DNA of 64,000 nt from Palaemon carinicauda (lineage: Eukaryota > Arthropoda > Malacostraca > Decapoda > Palaemonidae): contig NC_090765.1 in NCBI RefSeq assembly GCF_036898095.1, forward strand, positions 28,891,012 to 28,955,011, read 5' to 3'. Made by a program: the position numbers and the translations under genes. The notes beneath the pieces are model-generated. The model did not search any database. It saw nothing but the letters and a program-made list of their open reading frames with translations, and had not been told where the DNA came from. Positions 46,560 to 64,000 of the stretch are shown here, piece after piece; position 1 is the first letter of the stretch; each line of letters opens with the position of its first letter.

Positions 46560-49010
46560 GTTACCACCTTGACTGTTGAAATCGTAAAAGAGAAATCAGT
46601 TATCATTCATTGATGAATTTTGGGCCTTGGCTATGAATTTTGGCACAAAAGAAAAAGACAAGACCTTTCCACCCACTGGGGTGTGTCACTGAGCGAGATA
46701 TCTTAAATGATGCTAGAGCCAAGAGGAATATCGTTTTCAATGTTAAATTGCTGCCTGAACTCCTGCAAAGAAGTTTGTAAGATGCCAACTTGGGGAACCT
46801 TAGAGCCTTTAACACGCTCCAGGACAGGGGTTTGAGTTCCCAAGGTGAGCAAGACTGCTCAAAGCTTCTGATTAAAGCCATGAGTCAAGGAGGAGAGGTC
46901 AATTCCCTTCAGTCCTGGTTGCTCCTTAAGGCCGAGCAATAGCCTTTTACCGCAGTGACCAAGAGAAGTTTCTCTTTCCATAGAAAAACTAAAATGTCTG
47001 ATCAATGGTATCCAGTAGTGGCCTTGAGTTGTGAAATCTTCCTTCTAAGACACCAAATACTGACGTAGAAGGTTTGGCCAATCTGGAAGTTTGCTTGGAA
47101 CTTCTATGAGAAGATCTGGAAGGTCTGTGTACCAATCCACATTGCCATCTTGAAGTCGCTGACTAGTGTTACTTTTGGATTTTGTGACATCCTGATCTTG
47201 TTCAAGAGCCGACGGATTAGGCAGGACGGGGGAAATGCATATGTCCATCCTGTCCTATGGGTGTCGCAAGGAGTCTTCAAATACTACTGCTGGGTTCAGA
47301 ACTAGAGAATACAGATAGTTTGTTGTTCAGATGTGTGCCAAACATGTCTATGATTAGGGGAACTTTTTGCCACTAGAGGACTCAAAGACCATTCTCAACT
47401 AACTATCGTCTCTTGATAGCTCAGATTGTCAGATATCACATTTTTTTCCAGGATGAATCAAGCCGAGAGAAAAGGTAACGGCATTTACTTGTACCCAGCG
47501 TTGCATCCATACTGTCAACTGACAGAGGGGATGGGATACCGAGCCCCCCCCGTTTGTTGTTATAAGTCACTAGGATTGTGTTGTCGCTCATCAACACTAG
47601 TGAGTGACCTTTGATTATCTTTGTAAAGTGGATTAATGCAAGATATGCTGTCTTCAGTTATAGACAATGTGGAACGGCTTATCCTTCTGTGACCATAGTC
47701 ATGACATTTGTTCCTTCCTCTGATGGGCTACCCATTCTTGGTGAGAGGCATCTGAAAAGATTACAAAGTCTGGAGTCAACCTGCAAAGGTGATCCGCCTT
47801 ACAGATTTTCCTCTCTTATTCACAATGGAAGATCAGTTTTCACATCTTGAGTGATCTTCTCAAGAGCTGATGGAGAGTCTGATGTCTGTAACCCTTGGCT
47901 CTTCAAGTGCTGATTCTGCTGAGCGAAGATGTATTCTCTTGGAGGAAGCCAGTTTTTCTAGGGAGGCAAAATGACCCAGGAACTTCTGCCAGACGTTAGT
48001 TGGAAGGAATTCCTATGAGCAGAGATGTTGCAATATGTCTCATTCACTGGACTTAGTCTGTACATGGACATACTCTGGCTTGAACCGTATCTATGTCTAT
48101 GCCCAAGAACCATAGACGACACTGTGAGTCAAGTCTTTACTTCCTGTAATTTAGTAGTCTTATTCCCATGAGAAAACTAGAGAAAATAAGTGAATAAGCA
48201 ACTAAACACTTGTAGGGTTGTCGACAGGCCGAAACGCAACACCATAAACTCATTAGTTCTTTCTCTGAATAAGAAACACAGGTACTTCCTTTTGGATGGA
48301 CTAGGATCTGGAAATCGACATCCAGAAAGTCTATGGTTAGCACGAAGTCATTCTTTCTAATGACTTGTATCACTGTGCCAGGGTTGCCATTTGGAACAAA
48401 GTTTGAATCATAAACTGGTTCAGAGATAAAGGTCTATGAAAGATCTTCCGATATTTTCTCCACTAGAATGAGGTTGCTGAAGAAACCCCTGGACCTGTCG
48501 AAGTTTTCCTCAATTGCTTTCTTCTCCAGCATCTGTAATAACTCCCTCTCTCCAGAGCAGATCTTTTAGGGATCCCATCACATATAAAGATGGGATCGTC
48601 GCTCATGAACAGGATGCGATACCCCGTGCAAAGAACTTTTACAGACCAGGGATCTGCCCTGGAGAACTGCCACTTTGTCCAGCTATGCTGCAGGTATCCC
48701 TCTACAGGAGTTAAATCGGGGATCTGCAATCCCTAATGGGTATCTTGGTGTCCTCAATTCCTTTGACCGGAGGGATGCCCCGTGGTGTAAGGAAGACGAG
48801 GATTCTGACCATCTTTTAAACGGTTGGTTATTGTTTAATTTTGGCAACAAACAAGGAGGAGCTCGTTTAATAGGATAAATCCTTGGCATTTGCTGAGGAG
48901 CTGAGAATCTATATGCTGCAGCTCTTCTTAGGAACAATGTTTGGCTGGTTCTCTCACATTTCTCCACCGCTGCTGTTTCTTTTAGTACTCCAATTGTGTA
49001 CAACAGATAG
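46560..49010 (-). mobile_element. DIRS-like element E, heavily decayed
   Basis: Read from 49010 downward, the order is the end of a Gag-like protein (48683-49003), the start of RT (48463-48729, with TGYRILFM before an ALERGSY segment), an RT palm piece (48137-48373, TIDFLDVDFQILVHP), a segment at 47045-47248 (NVDWYTDLPDLLIEVPSKLP, the post-RNase-H linker in this family) and a recombinase piece (46603-46881, LKTIFLLALASFK). Spacing agrees with a nearly full internal region. Stops and frameshifts are everywhere and the terminal repeats were not found. It is the oldest-looking DIRS copy here. Confidence 0.75.
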
Positions 49011-49379
49011 TTTATTTGTTCCCTAATGGCAGCATGATGGAAACATCAGAGACTCACATTCTGCAGTCCCCTTATTAAATCAGCAATCAAAATTTGAGAT
49101 TTCAAGTGGCAGGGGGGATTAAATGGGTCTGCTTGCTTGGTCATTACCAGCCAATCTTTGATCATCTCCAGTTCTACCTAGGGTGGAGAAGGCACGCCAA
49201 TGATCATGTGTACATGCTTGGTCTCTTAAAACATTGTTCAACACCACAATTGGCTAGAACTTGCATCTTCTGCTCATGACCAACAATTAAATCTAATAAA
49301 ATGTATTTTTAAAAGCAAGCTGACCATTTTAATTTCAAAATTATTCATCTTATCGCTCTATTATAACTCTACAGTATAT
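49011..49379. other. Unassigned segment
   Basis: Between element E and the LINE tail no gene is recognised. It may be the rest of the 5' region of element E. Confidence 0.4.
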
Positions 49380-49713
49380 GTTCCCTCCTTTTCTAGAAGG
49401 ACACTCCAAAATCAAACCATTGTTCTCTAGTCTTGGGTAGTGCCATGGTCTTCTACTATCTTGGGTTAGAGCTCTCTTGCATGAGGGTACACTCAGGCAC
49501 ACTATTCTATCTAATTCATCTTTCTCTTGTTTTGTTAAAAGTTTTTTAAAGTTTATAAAAGAAATATTTATTTCAATGTTACTGTTCTTAAAATAATTAA
49601 TTTTTCCTTGTTTCCTTTTCTCACTGGGCTATTTTCCCTGTTGGGGCCCCTGGACTTATAGCATCCTGCTTTTCCAACTAGGGTTATAGCTTAGCAAGTA
49701 ATAATAATAATAC
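49380..49713 (+). mobile_element. LINE 3' end with TAA tail, second copy
   Basis: AAGGACACTCCAAAATCAAA, TCTTGGGTTAGAG, TTTTCCTTGTTTCC, CTGCTTTTCCAACTAG and GCTTAGCAAGTAATAATAAT occur in the same order as in 5365-5938, ending in the same TAA-repeat tail. This copy begins later in the consensus, so it is more strongly 5' truncated. It is noncoding. Confidence 0.85.
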
Positions 49714-49797
49714 TGAAAATAATTGGTTTCCATAGGCCAGCATCAAAAAGATTTCTTTCCCTGCTAATTATTTTCATCAACTTTTATTTCCAAAACA

Positions 49798-50115
49798 CTT
49801 AAGGGATTTTGACGAAGGAAAAATCTATTTCTGGGGAGAGACCTGTGGTGCCCGGTGAAAAGTCCTTCTTGTATATCTTTTCTGATAAAACCTTCCAATT
49901 ATACCAGAGAAAGATAAATGCATGGAATGCTGAGGTTACAACCCTCGCGCGAGCACCTTTTGGGTGTCGTGTATAAAGCAAAGGCGCGTGAAATCCACTA
50001 TTCACAGGTTGTCTTCCATTTAGTTAATTCCTTCGTCAAAGGGATGGGCCGATACAAAGGCCCTAGCTAAACCCCCATCGCCACACCACCCACGCCACGA
50101 CGCGAGCGCCATCTG
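49798..50115 (+). repeat. Dispersed repeat, second copy, + orientation
   Basis: It begins TAAGGGATTTTGACGAAGG with a following match to AAATCTATTTCTGGG, then GAGAGACCTGTG, ATTATACCAGAGAAAG and GCATGGAATGC, the mirror of 2745-3062. The inner part, with GATGGGCCGATACAAAGG and CACGCCACGACGCGAGCG, is GC-richer than its surroundings, as in transposon leaders. No RT follows. Confidence 0.7.
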
Positions 50116-56907
<6,792 letters not shown>

Positions 56908-57175
56908 CAGTGTTGCCAGATGGGTTAGTCTAAAATTTCCCAAAACTCATGAAAAAAACCCCCAAAAATCGAAATTTCCCCGAATATATTTTCTATAGGT
57001 TTTACTAATTTGGAAATTACTCACTATATTTCATATAAGTGCAAGTAAAGTAATTGCAACATTATAAAGGTTTACTTATTAATGTTTCTTCTTCATAGAA
57101 ATTTGTGCAAAATATCCCCATCAGACATCCAAAATCCCCAAATCTAGGGAAAAATCCCCATATCTGGCAACACTG
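56908..57175. mobile_element. MITE-like element with 14-bp terminal inverted repeats
   Basis: CAGTGTTGCCAGAT at 56908-56921 is the perfect reverse complement of ATCTGGCAACACTG at 57162-57175. The 268-base interior is AT-rich, with CCCCAAAAATC and AAAATCCCCAAATC motifs near both ends, and has no ORF. CAG/CTG-ended short elements without coding capacity are typical of MITEs. I could not find a matching target-site duplication, so the superfamily is left open. Confidence 0.75.
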
Positions 57176-57504
57176 ATTTAGCGTTTGTTAAAGATCCAAG
57201 GATCATAAAGGCCTAATATCACACATAGTGACATTAGGCATATGATGATACATTACCACCCTTTACTGCTTTTTACCATGATCGCAATCGTGTTTCTCTT
57301 TAATATTGTATTATTAGATAATTGATAAAATTCCACCTTCTACATCCCACTATCATCATTTACAATTGATAAATTTCTCATACAAACAGAGATTAAACAG
57401 TGTTTGTGGCCTTGCATTATAAAAAGTGCTTGCCAACTAATTAAACTATCTTACGGACAATGAAAACAAGTATTGATAATTTGGACAATGTTTACGAAAT
57501 TCCC

Positions 57505-57511
<7 letters not shown>

Positions 57512-57576
<65 letters not shown>
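57512..57576. repeat. (CT)n(TA)n compound microsatellite
   Basis: About 20 CT units followed by about 12 TA units. Confidence 0.97.
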
Positions 57577-58031
57577 TGAAAGGGTAGGAGTATTGCTATG
57601 ATCAGCAAAGCTGTACTAGTTAGGGCCATCGATACTAAGTTGGTTTCCTGTCAGCGATCAGACGAAAATCTCCCACCATCACCAATCCGCACAGACCAAC
57701 GGGGTAATGAAAACTCTCAAAACCCCGGCCATGAATTGACATGTCTGAGGTCTTTGTCCTGCAGTGGATTAAAAACGGCTGGATCTGTAATTTGATGTTA
57801 GAGTGTCTATGGCCTTACATAAAAATGAAACTTTTGTATTGTAATGCTGAAAGTGTCAGTGGCTCAAAAACAAGAAGTCCTAAGTTTCCTATGAGGAGAG
57901 ATGTAAGCACTGACTCTGGGTTGGCCTACGCATTTATCCTGGACATGGTCGTCAGTGGATTGTTGTGGGTTAAACTAGAGCGTAAACAGTTCAAGAATTG
58001 AGAAATAATTATGCCTGCTTGTCATAACGTA

Positions 58032-58092
<61 letters not shown>
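58032..58092. repeat. (TA)n(TG)n(TA)n compound microsatellite
   Basis: TA, then a short TGTGTGTGTG core, then TA again. Confidence 0.95.
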
Positions 58093-58098
<6 letters not shown>

Positions 58099-58396
58099 AG
58101 GCTCTACGAGATAACACTTACCCTGCCAGGAAGCTCTACAGCATACCTCTGACATTAAATATTAAAACAAAGCACAAGTAAGAAATGATAATTTGAGGGA
58201 ATGTGAAACAATTGCCAACAAATGAAAAACCTGAGATCAGCATTATTTCATGAAACTATGACGAGATTATATTCATAGCTATTGGTAAAGGACTAATTCA
58301 TCTGTGAAACAGTACATGAACATCAATGGGTATGTTTTGATGTTCGTTTTCTAGATATTACAGAAATGCACAAACTGTAAAGATCGAGATTCTGTT

Positions 58397-58577
58397 ATAG
58401 GTGAAATAAGTTGGTGTAGGCACGTGTTAAGGATAGATGGTGAGGAGGGAATGAGGAGGGGTTGGGAGGAACGGGTGGCGAGGTATGGTGAAGGATGCTA
58501 GGGAGAGAAAGTATTTGGGGGAAGAGGAGGATGCCTTTGATAGAAGGCAGTGGAGAGGGCGCATCAGGCGAGGATAA
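58397..58577 (+). pseudogene. LINE ORF2 C-terminal remnant
   Basis: In + frames with one shift the sequence reads WCRHVLRIDGEEGMRRGWEE and then MVKDARERKYL and EEEDAFDRRQWRGRIRRG before TAA at 58575. The paired signature of a GHVLR-like motif followed by an EDAxDRxxWRxxI motif is the end of the reverse-transcriptase protein of RTE-like LINEs common in invertebrates. The middle segment is deleted. No RT domain remains upstream. Confidence 0.65.
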
Positions 58578-60456
58578 CGGTGGGGAAGAAGAAAAGCGTT
58601 GGTATTTTAAATTCCAAAAATTTTGACTAGGCCTAAACAATTTACAAAAACTCAAGTATACATGTGTTTTTGTGTGAAAAAGGTCTTTAGCTGTTTAATT
58701 ACATGGAACCTTATTGTTTTCACATCAAGTAAATACTCGCTTAACCCTAAAGCAAATAACGCTTTATGGGATATCAACGTACGAATACATATCTGAATAT
58801 ATTTATACACGGGTAATAATGTTCAATGTTGTATGACTATCACCATGCCATTCTTTTAATTTTTTAAATAATATATATAAATATTGCCACAAAGTAAAAC
58901 TTACTACGAAGGTGCTAACCTAATGAAAAGAGTACCTGCAGACTTTCTTTAATTATGTAAAAACAATTGTAATCAGCATATGGGAATGAAAATTTATTAC
59001 AATGACAATGATTTGTTTCCTGTGAGTAAGATGAGAAATTATAATAAAAATGATCAAAACCATCATTTACAATATAAAATTTTTCCTTTTTGGGGAGGTC
59101 TGCTTACACAGGTCACAGGAATACAGTATATAGCTCACACGAGCAAGAGGCAGTCAGACGCACATACTAAACAGTATTTCAATTTTGAAGAACAATTCAG
59201 TGAACTACATTTTAATATTTGTTCAGCCATCCTCCAACATACCTGTTACAAATCAATGACAGCATGAAATAAACCTATCCCTGAAAACCAGTTTGAAATA
59301 AATTTCCAGCAATGGGGGGAGGGGGTATGGAGAGGTGAATAAACTTGTGCCTTTCATGCATACATTGTACATTGTTCAGCTGTCCAATCTGATTTCGTTC
59401 GTACATTCATTAATGACGTATTGATGATAATGGTTATTCATCAATTAACTATCAGTATGTTTTACCAGTTTATGAATATTCAACACATGAATTTATAAGA
59501 TATTTGATTATGACTTAAATGTGAGGATTAAACTTCTACTCCTACCGATGTATGGACGAAAATAAAAATTGGCTCAGTTATATATCAAAACACTTTTACA
59601 AAGCAAATCTTCAAATTATAAGCATAAAACTTGACATGTTTTGAATAAATGACAATCACCTAGTAATAAAATGATGAGTGAAAGGAAGTTTCGTTCTTAA
59701 TAAAAAAAATATAAAACTCATGACTGGATCAATTTTCATGAAGCTCTCGAATATGGCATTCCTACTGAAAATATATGAATCTACCATACACAGACCTTTC
59801 TTTCAAATATGATTAAGATAAAAGTACATTAAATGTTTCTGTTGTAAAGAAACAACAGCTAATTAAATAACGGAGAAAACGCATTCATTACTTTCTAACA
59901 TACACCAGTATTATGGATTGAATATAAAATAAAACCTTATTAAATATGTTTGAGTGATAAATATTTAAGGCAATGGGAGTAAATTAAACTATTCTTGATT
60001 TACATAAAAGATTTGGCTAACGTATCAGCTATTTTACTGGAATTTATTTTCAATAATTTACAAAGTAACTGGTAAAACCCAGTGACAATCAATTGAGGAG
60101 TAAAATCATGATAAAAATAAGAATAGTAAATATCATTTGTTCTTGAAATCTTCTAAAACTAGCTACATATTTAGAGCCTACTTTTTACAATTATACACGT
60201 GACTGTAGGTTTACAAAATCTTGCTGTCTAAAAAAGTTTGATTTTAAAGACTACTGATATAAAAAAACGAAACAAAAACATTGTAAAATAAATATTGTTT
60301 TTAGACGATTTTTATACAAGCACAACGATTTTCGGAACTATATCACCTACGTTTTTTTTTTTTTTATACTAATAATCGTCTTAACGTAATTTTTCTTTTT
60401 CCGTGAGGAATCACAAGGGAAGAGATGGAAAGAAGGAGTTTGTTTACAATCCACCA
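58578..60456 (-). other. SOCS2-like 3'UTR and downstream AT-rich sequence
   Basis: This is noncoding and AT-rich. The 3'UTR of the SOCS2-like gene begins at 60456 going left. A reverse-strand AATAAA (TTTATT at 60053-60058), about 400 bases after the stop, is one possible polyadenylation signal. No other gene is seen. Confidence 0.6.
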
Positions 60457-61686
60457 CTAGCACCAGTAAGGGTACTCATCGATGTACTGCGTCAGCGCCG
60501 CCGGCAGTCGCACGGCACTACACGACCTCGGGAGGGACAAGTTAATGGCGAGCCGACTGAGATGTTTGAGCGTTGGCACTGACCTAAGGAGCGGCTGCCT
60601 TATGGTAATGGGAGAATACATCTTGCCCTGGGTGTCCACCCACACGTGTCTCTGCAGCTTCCGGTTCATGCGGGTGTAATACTCGATGAGGTTTATGATA
60701 CTCGAAAACTCCGGGATGTTGGAAGTCATGTGGGACTCGCAGTCCAGCCTGAACTTCCCGGCCGTGTAGTGGATGCGAACACTAGTAGGTCCTCTTTCAG
60801 TCTGCACACTGAGGGAATACAAGAACCGCGTGTCGGCTGATTCACGCACAATGAAAGTCCCTAAACTAGTACTCTGAAGGAGAGTCTCCGCCTGACGCCA
60901 CGAGAGCCTCTCCCAGTACCACCCCGCTCTCGGCCAGGGCTCTCCGCATGTTCCCCAGCACCCTCTCGTCATCCCAGACCGTCCAGTCTCTCAGACCATT
61001 GAGTCTCTTGGCGATGTCTGGGGGCATCATCGCCTTGGCACTGAATCCGTCGTCCACGATGCCACCGCCAGACGTATGCATGCGCGCGGTCAACGCCTGG
61101 CTGGGCAACGGGGCATGCACTATCTGGCCATTTCCAAGGGTTGGTGGTTGCTCCGTACGGCATGTGACAGCTGCCCATGCAAGGAGAGTGCACTGCTGCG
61201 TGGCACGTCATGTGGCACGCCCCGTGGCACGCTGCCACGGAGGGCGTGTGCGACGCCGCAGGGAAATGAAACATGTGGCCGCTGATGTGCGGCGTCGACA
61301 GAGGCTGAAGAGGATTGGGAGCACTGACGTTGAGGGGGGAGGGCCCCAAGGAGGACCCCAGGAGTTGGGGGTCCCAAGGTATTGCTGCTGCAGGTGGTGG
61401 AACTGCCTACTCCTTCCCCATAGGCATGACTGACGGAGGCGGGAGAGGAGGAGGAGGAGGAGGCACTCTGAGGGGCGACTGGTGACACAGGATGATGGTG
61501 AACGTGTTGCTGAAGTGGATGAAGGTGAGGTTGCTGGAGATGGTGGGAGTGGGGGGTGGGGATGTTGGGGAACATGAGGTGTTGGAGGAGGACATAGCTG
61601 TTGGGGAGTTGAAGGGGAAGCGCCACAACAGGAACTGGCTGCCAACACGTGATGGCAGTTGGGACAGGTCAGCATATTGGCAGCAC
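60457..61686 (-). CDS. SOCS2: SOCS2/CISH-like suppressor of cytokine signalling, last exon
   Basis: SOCS proteins bind phosphotyrosines of cytokine receptors or JAKs by SH2 and recruit an Elongin B/C-Cullin 5 ubiquitin ligase by the SOCS box. The exon opens after TTCCTCTGTGTTCCAG at 61687. The part from about 60928 to the stop at 60457 is intact: WYWERLSWRQAETLL starts the SH2 domain, GTFIVRES is the phosphotyrosine-binding loop, TSVRIHYTAGKFRLD follows, and LLRSVPTLKHLSRLAIN begins the SOCS box, which ends in DEYPYWC. The SH2-to-end arrangement is closest to SOCS2/CISH. Upstream, Ser-, His- and Pro-rich sequence and RLNGLRDWTVWDDERVL are spread over other frames, apparently from 1-bp insertions. 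Earlier exons are outside or unrecognised. The 2/CISH assignment is by resemblance only. Confidence 0.88.
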
Positions 61687-61843
61687 CTGGAACACAGAGG
61701 AAAGATGTTAGAATTCAGTTTTTGTGACACATTTACAGTACAAACTAGACATCAATAATAAACAAACGAACAACATAAATCATTAAAGGATATGTAACTA
61801 GGTTAAAAAATGAAAATAAAGATATATAATTGATGTACGTGCG

Positions 61844-61847
<4 letters not shown>

Positions 61848-61912
<65 letters not shown>
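61848..61912. repeat. (CT)n microsatellite, about 65 bp
   Basis: CT units with one CC interruption, followed by CATACACAC. Confidence 0.97.
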
Positions 61913-62901
61913 ATACACACATACAATACATATACGATATATATATAGATATACATATATATAAATATATGTGTGTGTGGTGTATGCATATATGTACACT
62001 TGCATACATGGGTATGCATGTCTATTACTCTTCCAACAGCACACCCATCAGAATATAATATCTGTCTAGTAAAAATAAAATAAAAATTATCTTTAAAGAA
62101 ATTCAATTTATTAAACCAGTAAAATGAAACAAAGAAATATTCCATCATCATAACCAAATTTAATTTAAAAATATACCAATGCCAATCCTAAGCAATTATG
62201 AGCCAGTAATTAATTCCAACGTGATTTTAGCGAGGAAATAATTGTATTCTATATTAAAAGCTCCGAAATAAATCCTCTGTCACTTGATTAAAAAGTATTG
62301 ATGAAAAGAAAAAAAAAATCAGTTTTTAAAGAGCCGTAAAAAAAAAGAAACTCGAATTTTGGCTCCTTTGATTAAAATGGATGCATGAGAAAAATCATCT
62401 AATGAGAAAAAGACCTGCTTTTCCATTAGTTTATATAAAACTAGTAAAAATAAGACATAAGTTATTGCTTAACATACAATGGTTTAATATCAGAAGTATG
62501 ACTAGCTACAAAAAATCTTAAGAGCTGAGGGAATAGCTTCCTTATATAATAATAATATAGCAACAGGGAATTTCTCGTCTATAAAAGAGAGGCATATACG
62601 TATTTGAAAACAAGAGAAAGGAGGTTAAAAGAGACCCCATAAGCGGGGGTTAAGGAGCTCAGATGGCATCAGTTCCCGGACAATACCTTAAAAATGAACT
62701 GAACCTTTTCCATCCATTTCAAGACATGGTAAACTCTACGGGAAAATACATCCGGATTTCTCTATTTTTCGGTATTGTATTGTACTAAAAAAGTGGTATA
62801 ATATTCCGTAAAAATTGACAATTACGCAAAATGTTTTCCAATGTATTCATAATAAATAGTTTGTAATAGACAAACAGGGTGCCCATTACCCAGTGCAACT
62901 C

Positions 62902-62903
<2 letters not shown>

Positions 62904-62973
<70 letters not shown>
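62904..62973. repeat. (GA)n microsatellite, about 70 bp
   Basis: Uninterrupted GA units. Confidence 0.98.
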
Positions 62974-62976
<3 letters not shown>

Positions 62977-63516
62977 TAGCTTAATTTCCGAGGAAATAAC
63001 TACGGCAATTAGCCAATTATAAGAAAAGTTATAAGTGATGCTGTTCCTGTTTAAGAGATTCCGCTTTAAAAATAATAAAATTCCACATAAAATAATTTCC
63101 ATCGCTATCCTTATCACCATTATTATCATATTGTTTATGAAGTTGCCATTTTTTTTTCTACAATATAACTCCCGTGTTCTAGGTAAACAATTAACATTCA
63201 CTCATATGCCCAAAGCAATTCGATAGCGTGGATCAAAAGCTATCATTGTTTTAAAACAATCATATTCAGATACGTCGTGTTTGTTAGCGAAGAGTATGGG
63301 TTAAAAACGCATATATTCTATGTCAGTGTTATGTAACTAAGTATAGGTGTGATGTTTATATCTACTTACAGAATGTCGAGTGCTGGTGATCATTCAGCAT
63401 AGGTAAATGATGGAGTTTCACTTACGGGATTTACCCACAATTCAGCAGCTAAAGTATGACCAGGGCACTGCCAATTCTGTTGCTATTCCTCAGCTCCATC
63501 CTCTCTTATATTTATC

Positions 63517-63769
<253 letters not shown>

Positions 63770-64000
63770 TCCCAAACATTGAATTTACGATTCCTTGAGA
63801 ATAAATTACACTTGAGAGGAATTTTGAGATAAGAGTGATTTGTCTATTAAACCCCAAGACATGGGGTTGAGCCCAGGCAAAGGTAGATCCCCTTTTCATA
63901 TGATTCCCATTGGTTGTAAGTTCAACTGAATCTTTGCAGTCAGATGCTGCATCTGATTTATGATGGAAAAAGACCTATTAGTTACTATAAAATGTTTAGC

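Noticed and set aside
61492..61758. Plus-strand ORFs opposite the SOCS2-like exon (60482-61758)
   Set aside because: They are shadows of a GC-rich coding exon on the - strand and have no recognisable domain.

Overview
The window looks like nuclear genomic DNA of a decapod crustacean (shrimp, prawn, crayfish or crab group); species not identifiable by eye. The grounds are AT-rich intron-bearing host genes, long TA, GA/CT and CA microsatellites, many DIRS1-like tyrosine-recombinase retrotransposons (a class known to be abundant in Decapoda), and a LINE 3' end with a TAA tail that I recognise as a very common decapod dispersed repeat. No bacterial, CRISPR, rRNA or tRNA feature was seen.

Two host genes can be supported. 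On the + strand, five coding exons (1189-1359, 1950-2069, 2261-2407, 8513-8691, 18826-19324) encode the C-terminal ~371 residues of LETM1, the mitochondrial inner-membrane cation/proton exchange protein, ending with an EF-hand and a charged tail; its 5' exons lie before the window. On the - strand, 61686-60457 is the last coding exon of a SOCS2/CISH-like suppressor of cytokine signalling (SH2 domain plus SOCS box); its SH2/SOCS-box part is intact, but the upstream part changes frame several times, always in the same direction and near C/G homopolymers.

Most of the rest is transposon. DIRS-like elements or pieces are at 3.67-5.18 kb (+, 5' fragment inside a LETM1 intron), 9.31-16.13 kb (+, nearly full length with inverted terminal repeats, inside the last LETM1 intron), 17.0-18.76 kb (+, degraded), 21.9-29.01 kb (+, a second subfamily, cut off inside its recombinase), 29.01-31.81 kb (-, gag and 5' end only, joined tail-to-tail to the previous one), 36.64-43.64 kb (-, structurally complete with both inverted terminal repeats and an internal complementary region) and 46.56-49.01 kb (-, heavily decayed). 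All have stops or frameshifts. A 5'-truncated LINE sits inside the recombinase gene of the 21.9-29.0 kb element between 15-bp target-site duplications. Smaller items are further LINE pieces (5.37, 32.1-32.8, 49.4, 58.4 kb), a repeat present once in each orientation (2.75-3.06 and 49.80-50.12 kb), a 268-bp MITE-like element (56,908-57,175) and long microsatellites.

The strongest observations are the complete DIRS architecture at 36.64-43.64 kb, whose internal complementary region joins copies of both element ends; the nested LINE with intact 15-bp duplications; a Cys-rich domain at the start of the Gag-like protein shared by several elements, each followed by its own arginine-rich tandem-repeat region; and the same-sign frameshifts in the SOCS2-like exon. 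No wholly new system was found beyond these.
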